64,000 nucleotides of DNA from Marvania coccoides (Eukaryota; Chlorophyta; Trebouxiophyceae; Chlorellales; Chlorellaceae): the NCBI GenBank assembly GCA_963854735.1, contig OY978099.1:1178001-1242000 (forward strand), read 5' to 3'. Shown one piece after another: positions 22,689 through 33,991 of this stretch. The stretch's first letter is position 1; the number at the start of each line of letters is the position of its first letter. The position numbers and the translations under genes were made by a program. The notes below the pieces were generated by a model. The model did no database searches, was not told the origin of the DNA, and saw only the letters and a list, made by a program, of their open reading frames with translations.

Positions 22689-24730
22689 CTACATGATGCA
22701 GCAGTCGGTTTCTTTCTTTTTTTTCTTTTCTTTCTTCTTCTTCCCATTGGCGCCAATGCCAGCGTGCGGGGGGAGCTGCTGCCCCGTCGCCGCCGCGGTG
22801 GACGCTCTTCTCCGCTCCTCCGCCGCCCGCAGCCGCTCCTCCTCCTCCTGCTGCAGCTGCATCGCCAGCGCGAAGTCCGAATCAACGCCGCCCCCGCCCC
22901 CCGCCGCCGCTGCTGCCGCTGCCACCGCCGCCGACTCATCCGCCTGACCCGCCTCCAGGAGGGGCGGCAAATTTTCATCACCGCCGTTGTGCGGCTCAAA
23001 CCCTCGCAGATCCCACTTGACCAGCTGCGTATCGCCGTCAACGTTGACTAGATGCTCCCACACAATATCCGGCTCGAAGAGGTACCCCTGGTCAGTCACC
23101 AGGATGTACAGCGCGTCCCCGCTGCACAGCACCACGTTGAAGTGGTTATTGCGGAACAGCACCGCCAGGCTGCCGTCGGTGAGGCCCTCGGCCAGGGCTG
23201 ACAAGCCGTAGACGGTGAGCTGCGACGGGTTGGTCTCCAGGAACTCCCGCACCACCAGCGCGTCGTGAACCGCGGGAGAGTCCAGCCCAGCGGTAGCGGC
23301 AGCGAGCGGCTCTGGCGGAGTAGCTGCCGCTGCTGCTGGTGGCTCGGTGGGAGACTCCGCTTCTCTTGCCTGCGGCGGGTTGCTGCTCCTCGCGAGCGCA
23401 TCTAGCGCTGCAGCCACTGCTGTTTCTGCTGCGGCTGTTGCTCCTGCAACCGCTGCCTGCTCCTCTGTGCCAGTTGATGATGGCTGCCCTTCTTCTGCCG
23501 CGGCCGCTGCTACTACTGCTGTTGCTGCAGCGTTTGCAGGTTCCGAGCTGGTGGTTTCGCCTTTTACGGGGGGCGGTGGGCTGGTGACCACCGATGCGTC
23601 GCCCGCCGCTGTCTCAGCTACGCTTTCTATCAAATCTGCGGGCGACTGCCGGGAGACCTCTTTCTCATCGCTGCCGCTCGTTCGCCAGCTGGCTGGCGCC
23701 GTGGAACCGCTGTTTGGCGTCTTGAACGCCTCCTGCACACCATTGAAAACAATCCAGACACTTGTGGGGGGGAAAAGGAGAAAAAAACAAAGACACGATG
23801 AAAATAAATTAATAAGTATCATGAAGCCACATTCGCCCTCGTTTCCTCTTTCAAATCTCTCTCACCTTGACGGTGTCCCCCAGCATGCGGTTGATGGCCG
23901 AAGACACACTGTCTTGGCTGACCGAGCTGGCAGGCGTTGACTTTGATTTCAGATCTGGGGCCACCGGGGGCCCCTCGGGAATCGTCACACGCAGCGTAGA
24001 CTGCAGCGCAGCCGACAAAGCAGCAGCATCAATCTTCCCCTTCCCTCCCGGCGCACTGGAGCCCGCGGCACCCCCCTCTGCAGCCACCGCAGCGGCAGCA
24101 GCATCGCCGCTCAGCCCGGAAACTGTCCTAGGGGTGGCTGCCTCGCCCAGCACCGACACGGCTTGCAGGATGAGCTCATTGTAGCTGCGGTCGCCGATGG
24201 CGGCGGCTGTTTGCACGTCCAGTGGATCGTAGAGCCAACCGTGGACGAGATCGATGCCTAGGAGGTCGAAAACTACGGTTTCGCCGGTGAACTCGATGCT
24301 GCGGATGCCGTCGAAGCGGACGTTGACGTCGATGCCGGTGGTGAGCTTGGGGAGGAGGGAGATGGCGTCGGAGAGGTTGTGCTGCAGGTTGGCCTTCAGC
24401 TCGGAGCTGCCGCCCTCAAAGCGGGAGAAGTTGGTGTCCAGGCAGTGCTCGGCCAAGAGCTGGACCACGCGGGCCTGAAAAATGGAAGGATATAGGGTTA
24501 GTAGGTGGTGAGAGTGGCGCGAAGAAGACCTTTTTTTCTGCACGCACCTGAGCGATCTCTCCAGCAGAGGCGGGCAGGGTGAGCGTCCCCCGCAGCAGGA
24601 GGACGTTCATGATGGCGATCAGAGGGCAGGGACCATTAACATCTTGCAGCAGGATGGGAACAGTGCGGGGTTCTCGACTCCAAGGAGGCCATGTAATTTG
24701 CTTAAGCTTGTAAAATCGCTCTTCCTCCAT
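22689..24730 (-). CDS. MINDY-1/2-type (FAM63) Lys48-specific deubiquitinase
   Basis: Exons are 24730-24548, 24474-23866 and 23732-22689 (611 residues). MINDY proteases trim Lys48-linked polyubiquitin. The catalytic N-terminal motif is VPILLQDVNGPCPLIAIMNV with oxyanion Gln29 and nucleophile Cys35. The second part of the domain holds FSRFEGGSSELKANLQHNLSD and GWLYDPLDVQ, and the catalytic His is in FRNNHFNVVL (about residue 460). Between them a low-complexity insert (Ala, Pro, Thr; about residues 265-410) is much longer than usual. The C-terminal ubiquitin-interacting helix DFALAMQLQQEEEERLR matches the tandem MIU idea for the family. The protein ends with a Lys-rich stretch and CCIM, a possible CaaX prenylation box that would tether it to membranes. 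Confidence 0.92.
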
Positions 24731-25069
24731 GCCTGCTCCCCTGGTTCTATCAATCCTTTCAAGCTTTTATAGCGTTTCCAATATTGAACAGAAAAAAAAA
24801 TGTAGTTGAAAATACAAAGCTTCTTCTGGATTTTTTGCAAGCTGTACTTTTTCAGTTGTAGGTCTACTCCTCCAAAAAAAGTAAATATGAATTTAAAATG
24901 GTTGTATTTAACATGTTTCCGTAACGATTCCACACCTTTAATATAAAGCCCCCCTTCCAGCTATTCCTGTGCCAGGCACAGCCTCATTCGGTTACGCCTA
25001 CGCTACCTCCCCACCCTCCGAGGGCTGGAACACCCGTTCGACAAGCCTAGCCCCCGGCGCTATTTTATT
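24731..25069. other. Intergenic region
   Basis: AT-rich upstream flank of the MINDY gene and downstream flank of the RETICULATA-related gene (both -). Nothing else is recognised. Confidence 0.4.
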
Positions 25070-26299
25070 CTAAGCTGGAATCCATGGCTTGGTTATGTCC
25101 ATTTTGTTTACGACATCAAACCACAGCACAGCGCCCGCCCAATTGTTCAGCAACCGCAGCGCCACGGAGCCCAGCAGCCCCATTTGCGCGCCGTGCCGGT
25201 ACAACATGCCTTCGCAGCCGTTGACGATGTTGTAGCGCACGTTGGACGAGGAGGCCATAAACCAGGACCAAGCGAAGCCTACGAGAGGGAGCACAGCGAT
25301 AATTTAGTAAATCAATCACTTTGCAGGTGGAAATAATTAAAAGCAAAGAACCGCAATTTTTCCAACAAAAATATAGCAAAAGTTACCAGTGCCAAAAACC
25401 GATTGCACGGTTGCTGGAGGAATAAACGTTGAGTCCAGCCGCTCTCTCAACCACACCAGCATCTGCACGCTGGCTGCGCCTGTGCACCCCATGGCCCATC
25501 CCACCCCGCCGTACTGCAGGGCCTTGAACCCGATGGTCGACACTCGCTGGCCGAGGGTGAAAGGGGGAGCGCCAGTGGGAGATAGCTGAAAAACGTGGGC
25601 TGGCAGCGCCTCCAGGCGGGCTTTGAAGGATCCAGGCTTGGTGACCGACCTCACCGTCGAAGGGGCAAGCAGATAGACGAGCTGCATGCGGTGGAGGGAG
25701 AAAAAAAATGAAATTAAGACCCCCCCCAAAAAAGAGAAAAAAAATTAAACTGCATGAACAACTAATCAATTGCGAAATTTCGAACGCTGCTCTCTTACCG
25801 CAAAGTCGCTTAGCAGCGAGATGGCCAGCTGGCAGAGCGTGAACTCTATCTCCGGCAGGAACCGGTCTTTCCTCGCCTTGAAATTAACTCCGATGATGAT
25901 GATCGCATCCAGGCAACACTCCACCATCAGTTTCCGGGAAAAATACGGATCCGCAGCCAGCCTGCCCCTCAGCCCCCGCACAAAAAATCCTATAGGGAGC
26001 GTCAGAAACGACGGAAGAGGCCATGAGTCCCCGCCATTGCCTTCACCGTCCCATCTGCCGTCTCCGTGGTCTTCTGGGGGCTGCCCTGCTCCGTTGCCGT
26101 TGCTGGAGTCAAATTCCGGGATCACAACGTCGTCTTCCGGCTTCACAGGCGGCTCCGCGGGGCGGCCCAGCGGCGACAGCACGGATTCAGGAACGCCGAG
26201 CGCGCGGATCCCTCGGGGGGCGGGGCTGCGTGACCGGCCGCGCAGCTGTGAGTGCCTGGCCAGCGCCGAGGCCGGGACCGATGATGGGGGAGGGCACAT
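25070..26299 (-). CDS. RETICULATA-related protein (DUF3411), chloroplast envelope
   Basis: Exons are 26299-25799, 25681-25387 and 25278-25070 (334 residues). RETICULATA and its relatives are plastid envelope membrane proteins that influence leaf development and metabolite supply; their transport activity is inferred in the literature rather than settled. The N-terminal 100 residues are disordered and Arg/Ser/Pro-rich, suiting a transit peptide and linker. The DUF3411 domain shows RLAADPYFSRKLMVECCLDA, FTLCQLAISLLSDFA, YLLAPS, FTLGQRVSTIGFKALQYGGV and, near the end, SSNVRYNIVNGCEGMLY, which is the family's best conserved stretch. Several segments are hydrophobic enough to span a membrane. All joints keep the frame. 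Confidence 0.88.
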
Positions 26300-26376
26300 T
26301 GTATTGTTTATAAATTATGGGGTTTTCCGTGGATGATATTGATTCGAAGGGGCGGTTCTTGAGGAAAAGGTGCGCT

Positions 26377-26957
26377 TTATTGGGCGGGAGAGGGTGTGTG
26401 GTGCGCTGCAGGGGTGGGCTCGCGTTTGGCTGCCTCCCGCAGTGCGTTCTGCACTTGGCGCTCGTCGCCTATCTGCTTCGAACGGTTGGCCTTCTGTGTC
26501 TTGGTGAGACCGTGGTGGCCCCAGGGCTTGTGCCACGCCTTGCCGCCCGTAGTTTTTTTGACGATCTGGAGGACCTGAACATTGAGAGAAAAAAACCGAA
26601 GAGAGGGTTGAGATCATGTCATCTTTTCATGTCCACAAAGTGAGGCTGCATGCGTCGCAAAGACCTCTTTTGGGCAGGAATCCCGATAGAAAGTCGATAA
26701 TTGATTTGCTCACTCTGGAAACCCACACCATTTAAGGCAAGGGGAAATGTGTCAATGTGTCAGATTCTACTGAATTTTGGGATGAAAATAGTGAAGCAGC
26801 AGCGTGGATGCGTGCATAAGCGGCGGTCAAGCTTGTGAACACTTACAGAATGTGTGAACTTCTTTGAAGAGGCCGAAAGAGCCGCCGAAACTGTTGAAAT
26901 GCTGCGCTCTCGACCAACCATAGCATGCTCTTTAGCTCTCTCTCTACAGACGCTCAT
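26377..26957 (-). CDS. Small unknown basic protein
   Basis: Two exons, 26957-26847 and 26574-26377, join in phase 0 to give 102 residues. The second exon encodes KKTTGGKAWHKPWGHHGLTK followed by a basic amphipathic helix, QVQNALREAAKR. I do not recognise the family. The N-terminus (Ser, Ala, Arg and Lys, few acids after residue 13) could be a mitochondrial presequence, especially if translation begins at Met13. AATAAA overlaps the stop region. The start codon lies only 14 bases from the MMS19 start on the opposite strand, so either the 5' UTRs overlap or Met13 is the true start. The splice signals (GTAAGT and TTCAG) are strong, which supports a real gene. Confidence 0.6.
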
Positions 26958-26971
26958 TTCATATTAAAAAA

Positions 26972-29900
26972 ATGGAGGAGGATGCAGAGCCCCAATGGGT
27001 CGTGGCACTTGCACAATTAATCGCCGGGCCCGAACTTTCACAGAACGATTTTATTGAAAAGGAGGCCGCCCTCGTGAGCGAAATCAGGGCCAGTGGCGAG
27101 TCGATTCTACAGATCTTGCGCCCATTAGGGCATTACCTCACCACAGAGAGTGATACGCCTCGCTCCAAGGCCGTGGTCTTGCTTGCCAAGGTGGGATGCG
27201 ATCAAGCCAAAAGTAGTTCCAGTCCCCCTTCATCTCACTTCCCCCTTTGCCTACGATCAGATCGTGCATGATGTGCCTGAGACGGTGCGCACCCCCAGTG
27301 ATGTCCACCACCTCGCAGAATTCTTCACTGCTCGGCTACGCGACTGGCAAGTATATGAAAAAACAGCCATGCCACAACTCTTTTTCCTCTCAAAATCACA
27401 CCCTGTCAACTTCACACAAATGGATAATTTTCCATAATTTTCAATCGACGCAGGCCGGCCATTAGAGGGGCTCTGCAAGGCTGTGAGGCGCTGATGGAGA
27501 GGAGCCTTGCCCTCCCCCAAATCACCGATTCTGACGTTTCCGCCATCTTCGAAGCGCTCATCAAAGGCGTTTACGTGCGCTCCCTGTCCGCCCCGGATCG
27601 GGCCACCGCGCTGAGCGTGCTACGCCACGCTGTGTCGCGTTGCGGTCAGGCGGCCTTAGACGCCGGGGTCGATCTCTTGGAGTACTGCATCGCCTCGATA
27701 GACGGCGAAAAAGACCCGCGCTGCCTGCTTCAGGCGTTCAAAGCGGCGCGGGAGCTGCTGGGGCTTTACGTGCGGCAGCCAGAGACAGCGGTGGCAAAAC
27801 AAGACTTGGAGGACACAGCAGAGGAGATGTTTGACGTGTTATCATGTTATTTCCCCGTTTCGTTCACCCCACCACCCAACGATCCTCACGGCATCACGCG
27901 CGACCTCATTGCGGGTGAGCTGGAGGCAGCGCTGGCAGCGTGCCCCGTATTTGCGCCCCAAATGGTGCAGCTGGTAGCTGAAAAGCTGAGCTCCTCTCTG
28001 AAGCAGGCGAAAGGGGACGCGCTGAGCCTGCTGCGTGCGTGCGCGGCGGCCTACGGCCCGGCTGCGCTGCGAGAGCAGGCCCCTGCGGTGTGGTCAGCGC
28101 TCAAGGCCGAAATTATGGCGCCCTCTGGGGAAGATCCTCAAGATCCGGCAACTGCTGGGAAGAAAGAGCTGGCGGTGGCGGCAGCAGAGTGTCTGCGCGC
28201 GTGCACTCGCGCATTTGCTGAGGCAGGAGACCTCCAAACATTTGCATCGCTTATCTTGCAAGATAACTGCACCAGCGACTTCCTGCGGTGCGTGGCGGCG
28301 CCTGGAGCGTCCGAGAGTGCTCAAACGCGCAGCGTGGCGTGTGTCGAGGCTGCCAGCGCTGCGCTGGGCGCGCTGGGCGGCGCTGGAGGGGAGCCAGCGT
28401 CGACGATGGCTGCTGCCATCTTTCCCACCCTTTTAACCGCAATACAAAAGGGCAGTGAAGGCCCTTCACCGGCCCCAGAGACCGCGCTTGCAGGAGTGAT
28501 GGCATGGGCTGCCGTTGCGTCGCTGTTGAACGCCATTGCAGCAGCGCCTGGCAGCAATTTTATCGATGTTTTGGGGCAACCGATGGCCAACAACCTCGTG
28601 GAGCTGTGCCTATATGCTGTGCGCGAGGGTGTATTGAGCATGCACGCGTCTACAGACGAGCGGTTTGAGTCGAACGACGCGTGGGGTTTCCTTCTTGACG
28701 GGGCCGGCAGCAGCGATTTTGCAGTGGCGGACCCTGACCGGGTGGCCTGGCTGGCGCTGCGCAGCTTGGGATGCATGTTTGACGCCCAGGGTGGGAAACA
28801 GATGCCAAAGGTCGAAGAGGTGCTCGAGGCGGTGGTCAGCGCTGCCTGTGAGGGCCAACAGCAGTGGGCGGGCGGCAGCGTCCTCCGCTCCGCCGCTCTC
28901 AGCCCCGCCAGCGCAGAGCCTCTCGCGGAAGTGGCGCTACCGGCGCTGGTGCGTGCCGCCACGCGGCTGTCCACCAGCAGAGAAGCTGCGCTGGGCGTGC
29001 TGTCCACGCTGTGCTCTGCCAACTCGGCGGTTCTTATAGATACTGTGGTGGCTCTGGATCAAGCCGTGCAGCTGAACCTGGAGGCGGCGGTCGTAAACGC
29101 GTCCTCGGCGCACGTCGCGTTGGTAGCAGACGTTTTGCGCACAGCATCGGAAATTTTTGCATCATCGCAAGATTCAGCCGTCTCGCCGCAGTGCACAGCC
29201 GCATTTTTTGAGCTGGCTCGGCACACGCTGGACGCAGTCCTTCTCCTTCCATCCTCCTCTGAAGCTCCCGCCAAAGAGGGAGAGGGAGAAGATGAAGAGC
29301 TTGCAAGAGGTCTAGAAGAGGTGACACGACGAGCAGCAGAAGTGGTGTACCTGGGCAGCAGGGGCGCCGCAGAGGCGGCGCAGGTGGAGTTCGGGTCAGC
29401 AGCGGCAAAAGCAGCCCTGCAGTTTGCAACCAGCAGCGAGAGCGACGATAAAACTAGCGGCAACGTTGGCGCCCTTCAACTCGGCGTGTGCAGCGCTACA
29501 ATGGTGGCGTTGCGGCGTGGCGCAGCCGCAGCTGTCATCACGGCGTCCCCGCCTGATTTCTTGCAGAAGCTGACAGCTGCAGCCCTTTCGAATCCTCCCC
29601 CGCTGTACCTTTCCACCGCCGTGGCATCTTTCCTCAACAAAATAGACAGCAGCGGCTCCCCAGCCGCCCAAATCGTAGACTTGGTGCTGATATTGGGTGC
29701 TGCTAGCGGGGAGCGCGCGACAGCGTCTGCATGGGCCGCAATTGCTGAAATATCGCGGGGGCTGTCTATGCGGGGAGATCGTCTGGTAGAAAGAATTGTC
29801 AACAGGGCAGTAGAGAGCCTGCCTGACGGCGGTGCTGAGAACCAGGCCGCTGCGCGCTCAGCTGCGCTCTTTTTCGGGGGCCTGCTGAGCGAGCCAGAGC

Positions 29901-30523
29901 CTGAGAGCGCCGCTGCGCCGGCTCTGTGCCGTGCTGCGCATGCTGTCATCAGGCCGCTGTGGCAGCAGCGTGCCTACAGCCTGGCTTCAGCGGCGCTGGC
30001 TGGGGCCATCCAGCAGAGGCCGCCGGCTACAGCAGCACCACCGCCCAGCAGCCCTTCGGAGCCTATCAGCGTTTCTTATCCGGTGCTAGCCATGGCAGGG
30101 CTGCTTGCCTCTGCGCCCCCTGCTGTGCTGCGAGTAGACCCCGGAAAGAGCTTCCAGTGGGTGGTCCACTGCCTGGCCGCGCTGCAGCAGCAGGCGGAGC
30201 ACGCCGCGGTGCTGCAGGCGCTGATCGCGGTGGTCGTCGACGCGCTTTCTTCCGATCCAGGGAAGAAAGAGGCACAGGCGGCGCTGCAGCGGCTGATTCC
30301 CGCGCTGACGGGGCTGACCGCGTATCGCCCTGCCTTGGCGGTGCGAGAGGCGGCGCTGCGCTGCCTGGCGCTGCTGACGCAGCTGCCTTACTCGTCGCTG
30401 CATCAGTACAAGCGGGAGGTGCTGCGGGCGGCGATTGCCGCCACGGACGATAACAAACGCGCAGTGAGAGCTGCTGGAGGGCTGTGCAGAGAGGTCTGGA
30501 CTTCGGCAACGACAGTTGTGTAG
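26972..30523 (+). CDS. MMS19: MMS19 homolog, cytosolic iron-sulfur assembly targeting factor
   Basis: Exons are 26972-27190, 27261-27346 and 27454-30523 (1124 residues). MMS19 is the HEAT-repeat scaffold of the cytosolic Fe-S targeting complex that delivers clusters to nuclear DNA polymerases, helicases and repair proteins. The N-terminal domain has SDVHHLAEFFTARLRDWPAI and, further on, the very characteristic CYFPVSFTPPPNDPHGITRD. The remainder is alpha-helical with HEAT-like units, ending in a conserved C-terminal block, LRCLALLTQLPYSSLHQYKR. Length fits plant and animal orthologs. Intron 2 has a GC donor (ACTG|GCAAGT): only this splice gives the conserved DWPAIRGAL. The start is 14 bases from that of the divergent small gene. 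Confidence 0.94.
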
Positions 30524-30874
30524 AAGTGGTTTTGGTTTTGGCTTTGTTTGTTTTTTCAATCCATCCAAAACAAACCCAGGTGTGGTTTGTTTGGTTTTGT
30601 TTTGGTTTTGGATGGATTGACGAAAAAACAAGAGAAAAGATGAAAAAAAGCTTCCATCATCTATTTTATACAATAATATAAATAAAGTACAATCTATATT
30701 TCAGAAAACGAAATTTAAGCAGTTCTTTTTTCAACAGCTTAAAACAAACAAACAAACTCTCTCTTTTATTCAGCAATCGATATAAACCGGGAATGGGTAA
30801 TTTGAAGGAAAAAACTACTGAGTATTTTTTCGGCGCCCGATTCGGGCGATAGTGTAAGAAACCTGAATGAGTAT
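30524..30874. other. Intergenic region with an inverted repeat
   Basis: The 3' flanks of the convergent MMS19 (+) and 3-ketoacyl-CoA reductase (-) genes. It contains the inverted repeat at 30556-30620 and otherwise AT-rich sequence. Confidence 0.5.
30556..30620. repeat. Perfect 16-bp inverted repeat
   Basis: The left arm TCAATCCATCCAAAAC at 30556-30571 is the exact reverse complement of 30605-30620. The 33-base spacer is rich in T and G. It lies 33 bases after the MMS19 stop, so the 3' UTR could fold into a long hairpin. Confidence 0.85.
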
Positions 30875-32245
30875 TCATCGAGCTTTCTTGGGCTCACCGC
30901 CCGCAGCAGCAGCTGCAGCGTCCCGCGCCTGCCGCTTGTAGAACTTGACTCTGAAGCCCAGGTGCAGCTTGTGCACGTACCGAACCACCGCCGCCGTCGG
31001 CGCCGCGCCCACCGCAGCAGTCATCACGCCGTGCACCCAGTAGGGCGTCCTCACGGTCTCGTACCCCACCTGCCGCACCGCCGCCTTGGCCCAAACCTCG
31101 GGGGAGGGCGCGTCCAGCTTCGGTTTCCTTATTTTCGACATTTTGGTGGCGACAAACATAGGGCACTGGTCTTGCACTCTCACGCCAAAAGGGCGCGCCT
31201 CTACGTCCAGGGAGCGCGTGAACTGGCTGATGAAGGCCTTGGAGCCGGCGTAGGTGGAGAGGAGGGGCACGGCGGGGAGGGAGCCGTTGGCTGAACCGAT
31301 GTTGACGATGACGCCACGCCCGCGCTCCTAAAATTACAGTTAATTGACGAGAACCGCCGTTAATTTGGGTTGTTTGAAGACAGTACTCTAGAAGAGGGTA
31401 TTATTATGGATCCAGGAGTATGAATTGCAATACTTTTGGGTTAGGGGGATAAATTAAACATTAATAAAAAAAAATAGAATTAGCGACCGCACCTTCATTC
31501 CTGGGAGCACCATGTGGGACAGCAGCATGGGGGCGGCGGTGTTGATGGCAATGAGCGCGGTGTTCATCTCTGGGTCGGTCTGCTCAAGGAATTCGGGGTG
31601 GTCGTAAGAAAGGCCGGCATTGTTTACCAACATGCCAACGTCCAAACCCTGCAGCGAGGTGCGCAGGCGGGCGAGGGTGGGGGCGTCCAGGGCGGAGAGG
31701 TCGGCGGCAAAGGTGCGGACGTCGACGCTGTGGGCGGCGGTGAGCTGCTGGGCGAGCTCGTCGAGGCGGGATTGGGTGCGAGAGACAGCGATAATGTTGA
31801 GGCCTGAAATGGAGGGGGTGGGGTGGTTTGGAGGAGTTTCGGGGTTGTGGATAGATAGTGGCCATCGAAGGCAGGGTTATCGAGTTGAAATCTGAGATAA
31901 TTGCTGTTGGAATTGCCGGTTTTGATCACATGCTTGAGGCTCCACAAACTTGCCTTTCTTGGCGAGCTCTACGCAGTAGGCCTTGCCGATACCATCAGTG
32001 GCGCCAGTGACCATGGCCCACGAGCCATAGAACTTGAGATTCTTGGCAGGTCGCAGGAAGTAGACGAAGATGAAGTGAATCACGCCAAAAGCTGCCTTTG
32101 CCAGAACCAGAGCGGTGTACAGAAGGGCGATCGAGCAGATGATCCATCCATAGCTGCTGTTTGCGAGCCCCTGGACGACCGTCTGCGTATCAGTTAGCAG
32201 CAAAGCATAGTTGAAATTGATCAAGCTCGCTGCTGCAGCGCTCAT
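30875..32245 (-). CDS. Very-long-chain 3-ketoacyl-CoA reductase (KCR/HSD17B12 type)
   Basis: Exons are 32245-31954, 31803-31493 and 31327-30875 (351 residues). KCR performs the second step of microsomal fatty-acid elongation, reducing 3-ketoacyl-CoA with NADPH in the ER membrane. An N-terminal hydrophobic segment (ICSIALLYTALVLAKAAFG) anchors it. The short-chain dehydrogenase fold shows the cofactor motif TGATDGIGK, the NNAG motif in VGMLVNNAGLSY, and catalytic Ser and Tyr-x3-Lys in STYAGSKAF. The last four residues KKAR form a dilysine (KKxx) ER-retrieval signal. Intron 1 uses a GC donor (AAAG|GCAAGT); this is the only splice that rebuilds the expected ELAKKGLNIIAVSRT. The ATG at 32245 is the first in frame. 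Confidence 0.94.
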
Positions 32246-32440
32246 CGTGGCAGACGAGCAATGAAACGCTGATTTTAATAAAATTTTCACTTATAATTTA
32301 GAGGACGAATTTTATCGATAGTGCAGCATTTTTTTTCTTTTCAAAATTCTGCAACCGCCACCCTGTGTGTCCTCACACCATCCCATCAACCCAGCAGCTG
32401 CGTCCCCTCACTCAAACCCAGTCCTAGACGTGCTTCTTTC

Positions 32441-33785
32441 TTAAAGCGGTAGATACACATCAAACTTGAAAGAAACTCTGCCGCTGCCTTGGCGGTGCTG
32501 CACAGAAGCACTCGCCTCCACCCCCCCACCCCGCTGCCAAGGCCGCCTCCGCACCTTCACAGCGTGTGTCACCCCTGCAACACCCCCTGCGCCCCTGTTG
32601 ACTCTGGATTCCAGCACCAGCGAGCGACTCGCCGACGACCCAGGCCACGCCGGCTGCGGCCGCCACTGCAGCCGCACCGAAGCCTGCCGCACCTCCTGAT
32701 CCTTGCCATCCCACGCCACGCTCGTGCCTAGCCGCACACCGGGCCACACCCCCGCCCTGGCGTTCATTTGCAGCCGCTTTGAGCTGCCTTGGTAGGAGGC
32801 TGTGGAGCATAAAGACTTCCCCCAGCCTTGCTGCCATCGCAGCGCCAGGGACTCGTGCAGACCGCTGCTGTAGGACTGTGGTGCCACCTCCAGCTTCATC
32901 AGCGGCATTCTCAGCCCGTTTTGCGCTCCTGGCAGCGGCGGCGACGACGGCATGTCCTCAGGCTCGCTCTCAGAGCCGTTATTGCTGTTTTTATCGTTTC
33001 CTCGCGGTGCCGTCGCTGCTTTGAGCTCCGTTCTTGTCTTGTTCTTCCTCGTGAGCTCCAGGCACGCCGCTGGGGGGCGCTGTTCTTGGTTTGAGTGCTG
33101 CCAGACCCGTAGCCTCGCTCGGCCACTGCCGCCCCACACAGGACTGCTCAAGCTCGCAGCGTGCCGCGCAGACGCTTTGCCTGCCTCCTGTTGCACCATC
33201 AGCCGGTGGGTTACGGTTAAAGGCGCCTGAAAGGGGCCTCCAGTCAGGACAGTTCCCTCCAATTCAATTTCGCCGGAAATAGCGCCCCCAGGGGCGACGG
33301 ATGCGCTGTAATCCAGGCCCACGTTAGGACCCAGGTCCACATAGCCGTCGCCGGAGAGTCCGTTGAAGCGGGAGCCTAGCGCAGTGAGCGCTGCGTTGCC
33401 GCCGACGGCGCCGGTGTTATTCTGAAAAAGGCCCCACAGGGAGGCTGATTTAGGGACGGGGAGGGGGCAGCCAGGGATCTGAGGCAGCTGGGAGGTGGTC
33501 ATCCCCACCACCAGGTTGCGAGCATCCTCGGTTTTCAATTCCATTTGCTTGCCGACCCGTAGCGCCTCTAGAAGAGCCTCATTGTCCCTATAGAAACGCA
33601 AATCATAAGTAAGTTGCATGGCATTCAAACGTGGCGTCTACTTTGCAATAGACAGCTCCTCACCTCGCTTTTTTCAACTCTTCAGGTTTGATCGATTGTT
33701 TGTCAGTGTGCGCAAAGAATTGTTCTGGGCCTTCCTTCAGCGCCCGCACTCGTTCCTGGATCGGTAGCAGCGTATTTGTTTCCAT
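32441..33785 (-). CDS. Unknown protein, beta-rich
   Basis: Exons are 33785-33664 and 33587-32441 (422 residues); the AG|G joint gives Arg in KKARDNEAL. No family is recognised. The first 60 residues look helical and charged. After about residue 80 the protein is made of alternating polar/hydrophobic stretches typical of beta strands (for example GYVDLGPNVGLDYSASVAPG and ISGEIELEGTVLTG), separated by a disordered Ser/Asn/Glu region at about 245-275. It ends with an aromatic terminal strand, RVSFKFDVYLPL. This strand pattern with an aromatic C-terminus is reminiscent of outer-envelope or mitochondrial outer-membrane beta-barrels; that is inference only. No signal peptide is visible. Confidence 0.7.
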
Positions 33786-33991
33786 GAATGTTTACGAAAA
33801 TATTGTTTAATGTGTATATTTGAATTTGAATTGCCACAAGTTTGTAAAAGGCGGCGGCATGAGCAAGTGTCAATTAAAGGGATGGCCGACAAATGGAGGA
33901 CGTAGTGGTGTTGGTTGAAGCTTGTTGCGTGCGATGGCAAACCTCTCTGCAGCTTGACGCTACCTCCCCACGAGTTCTTTGAAAAGTGACC

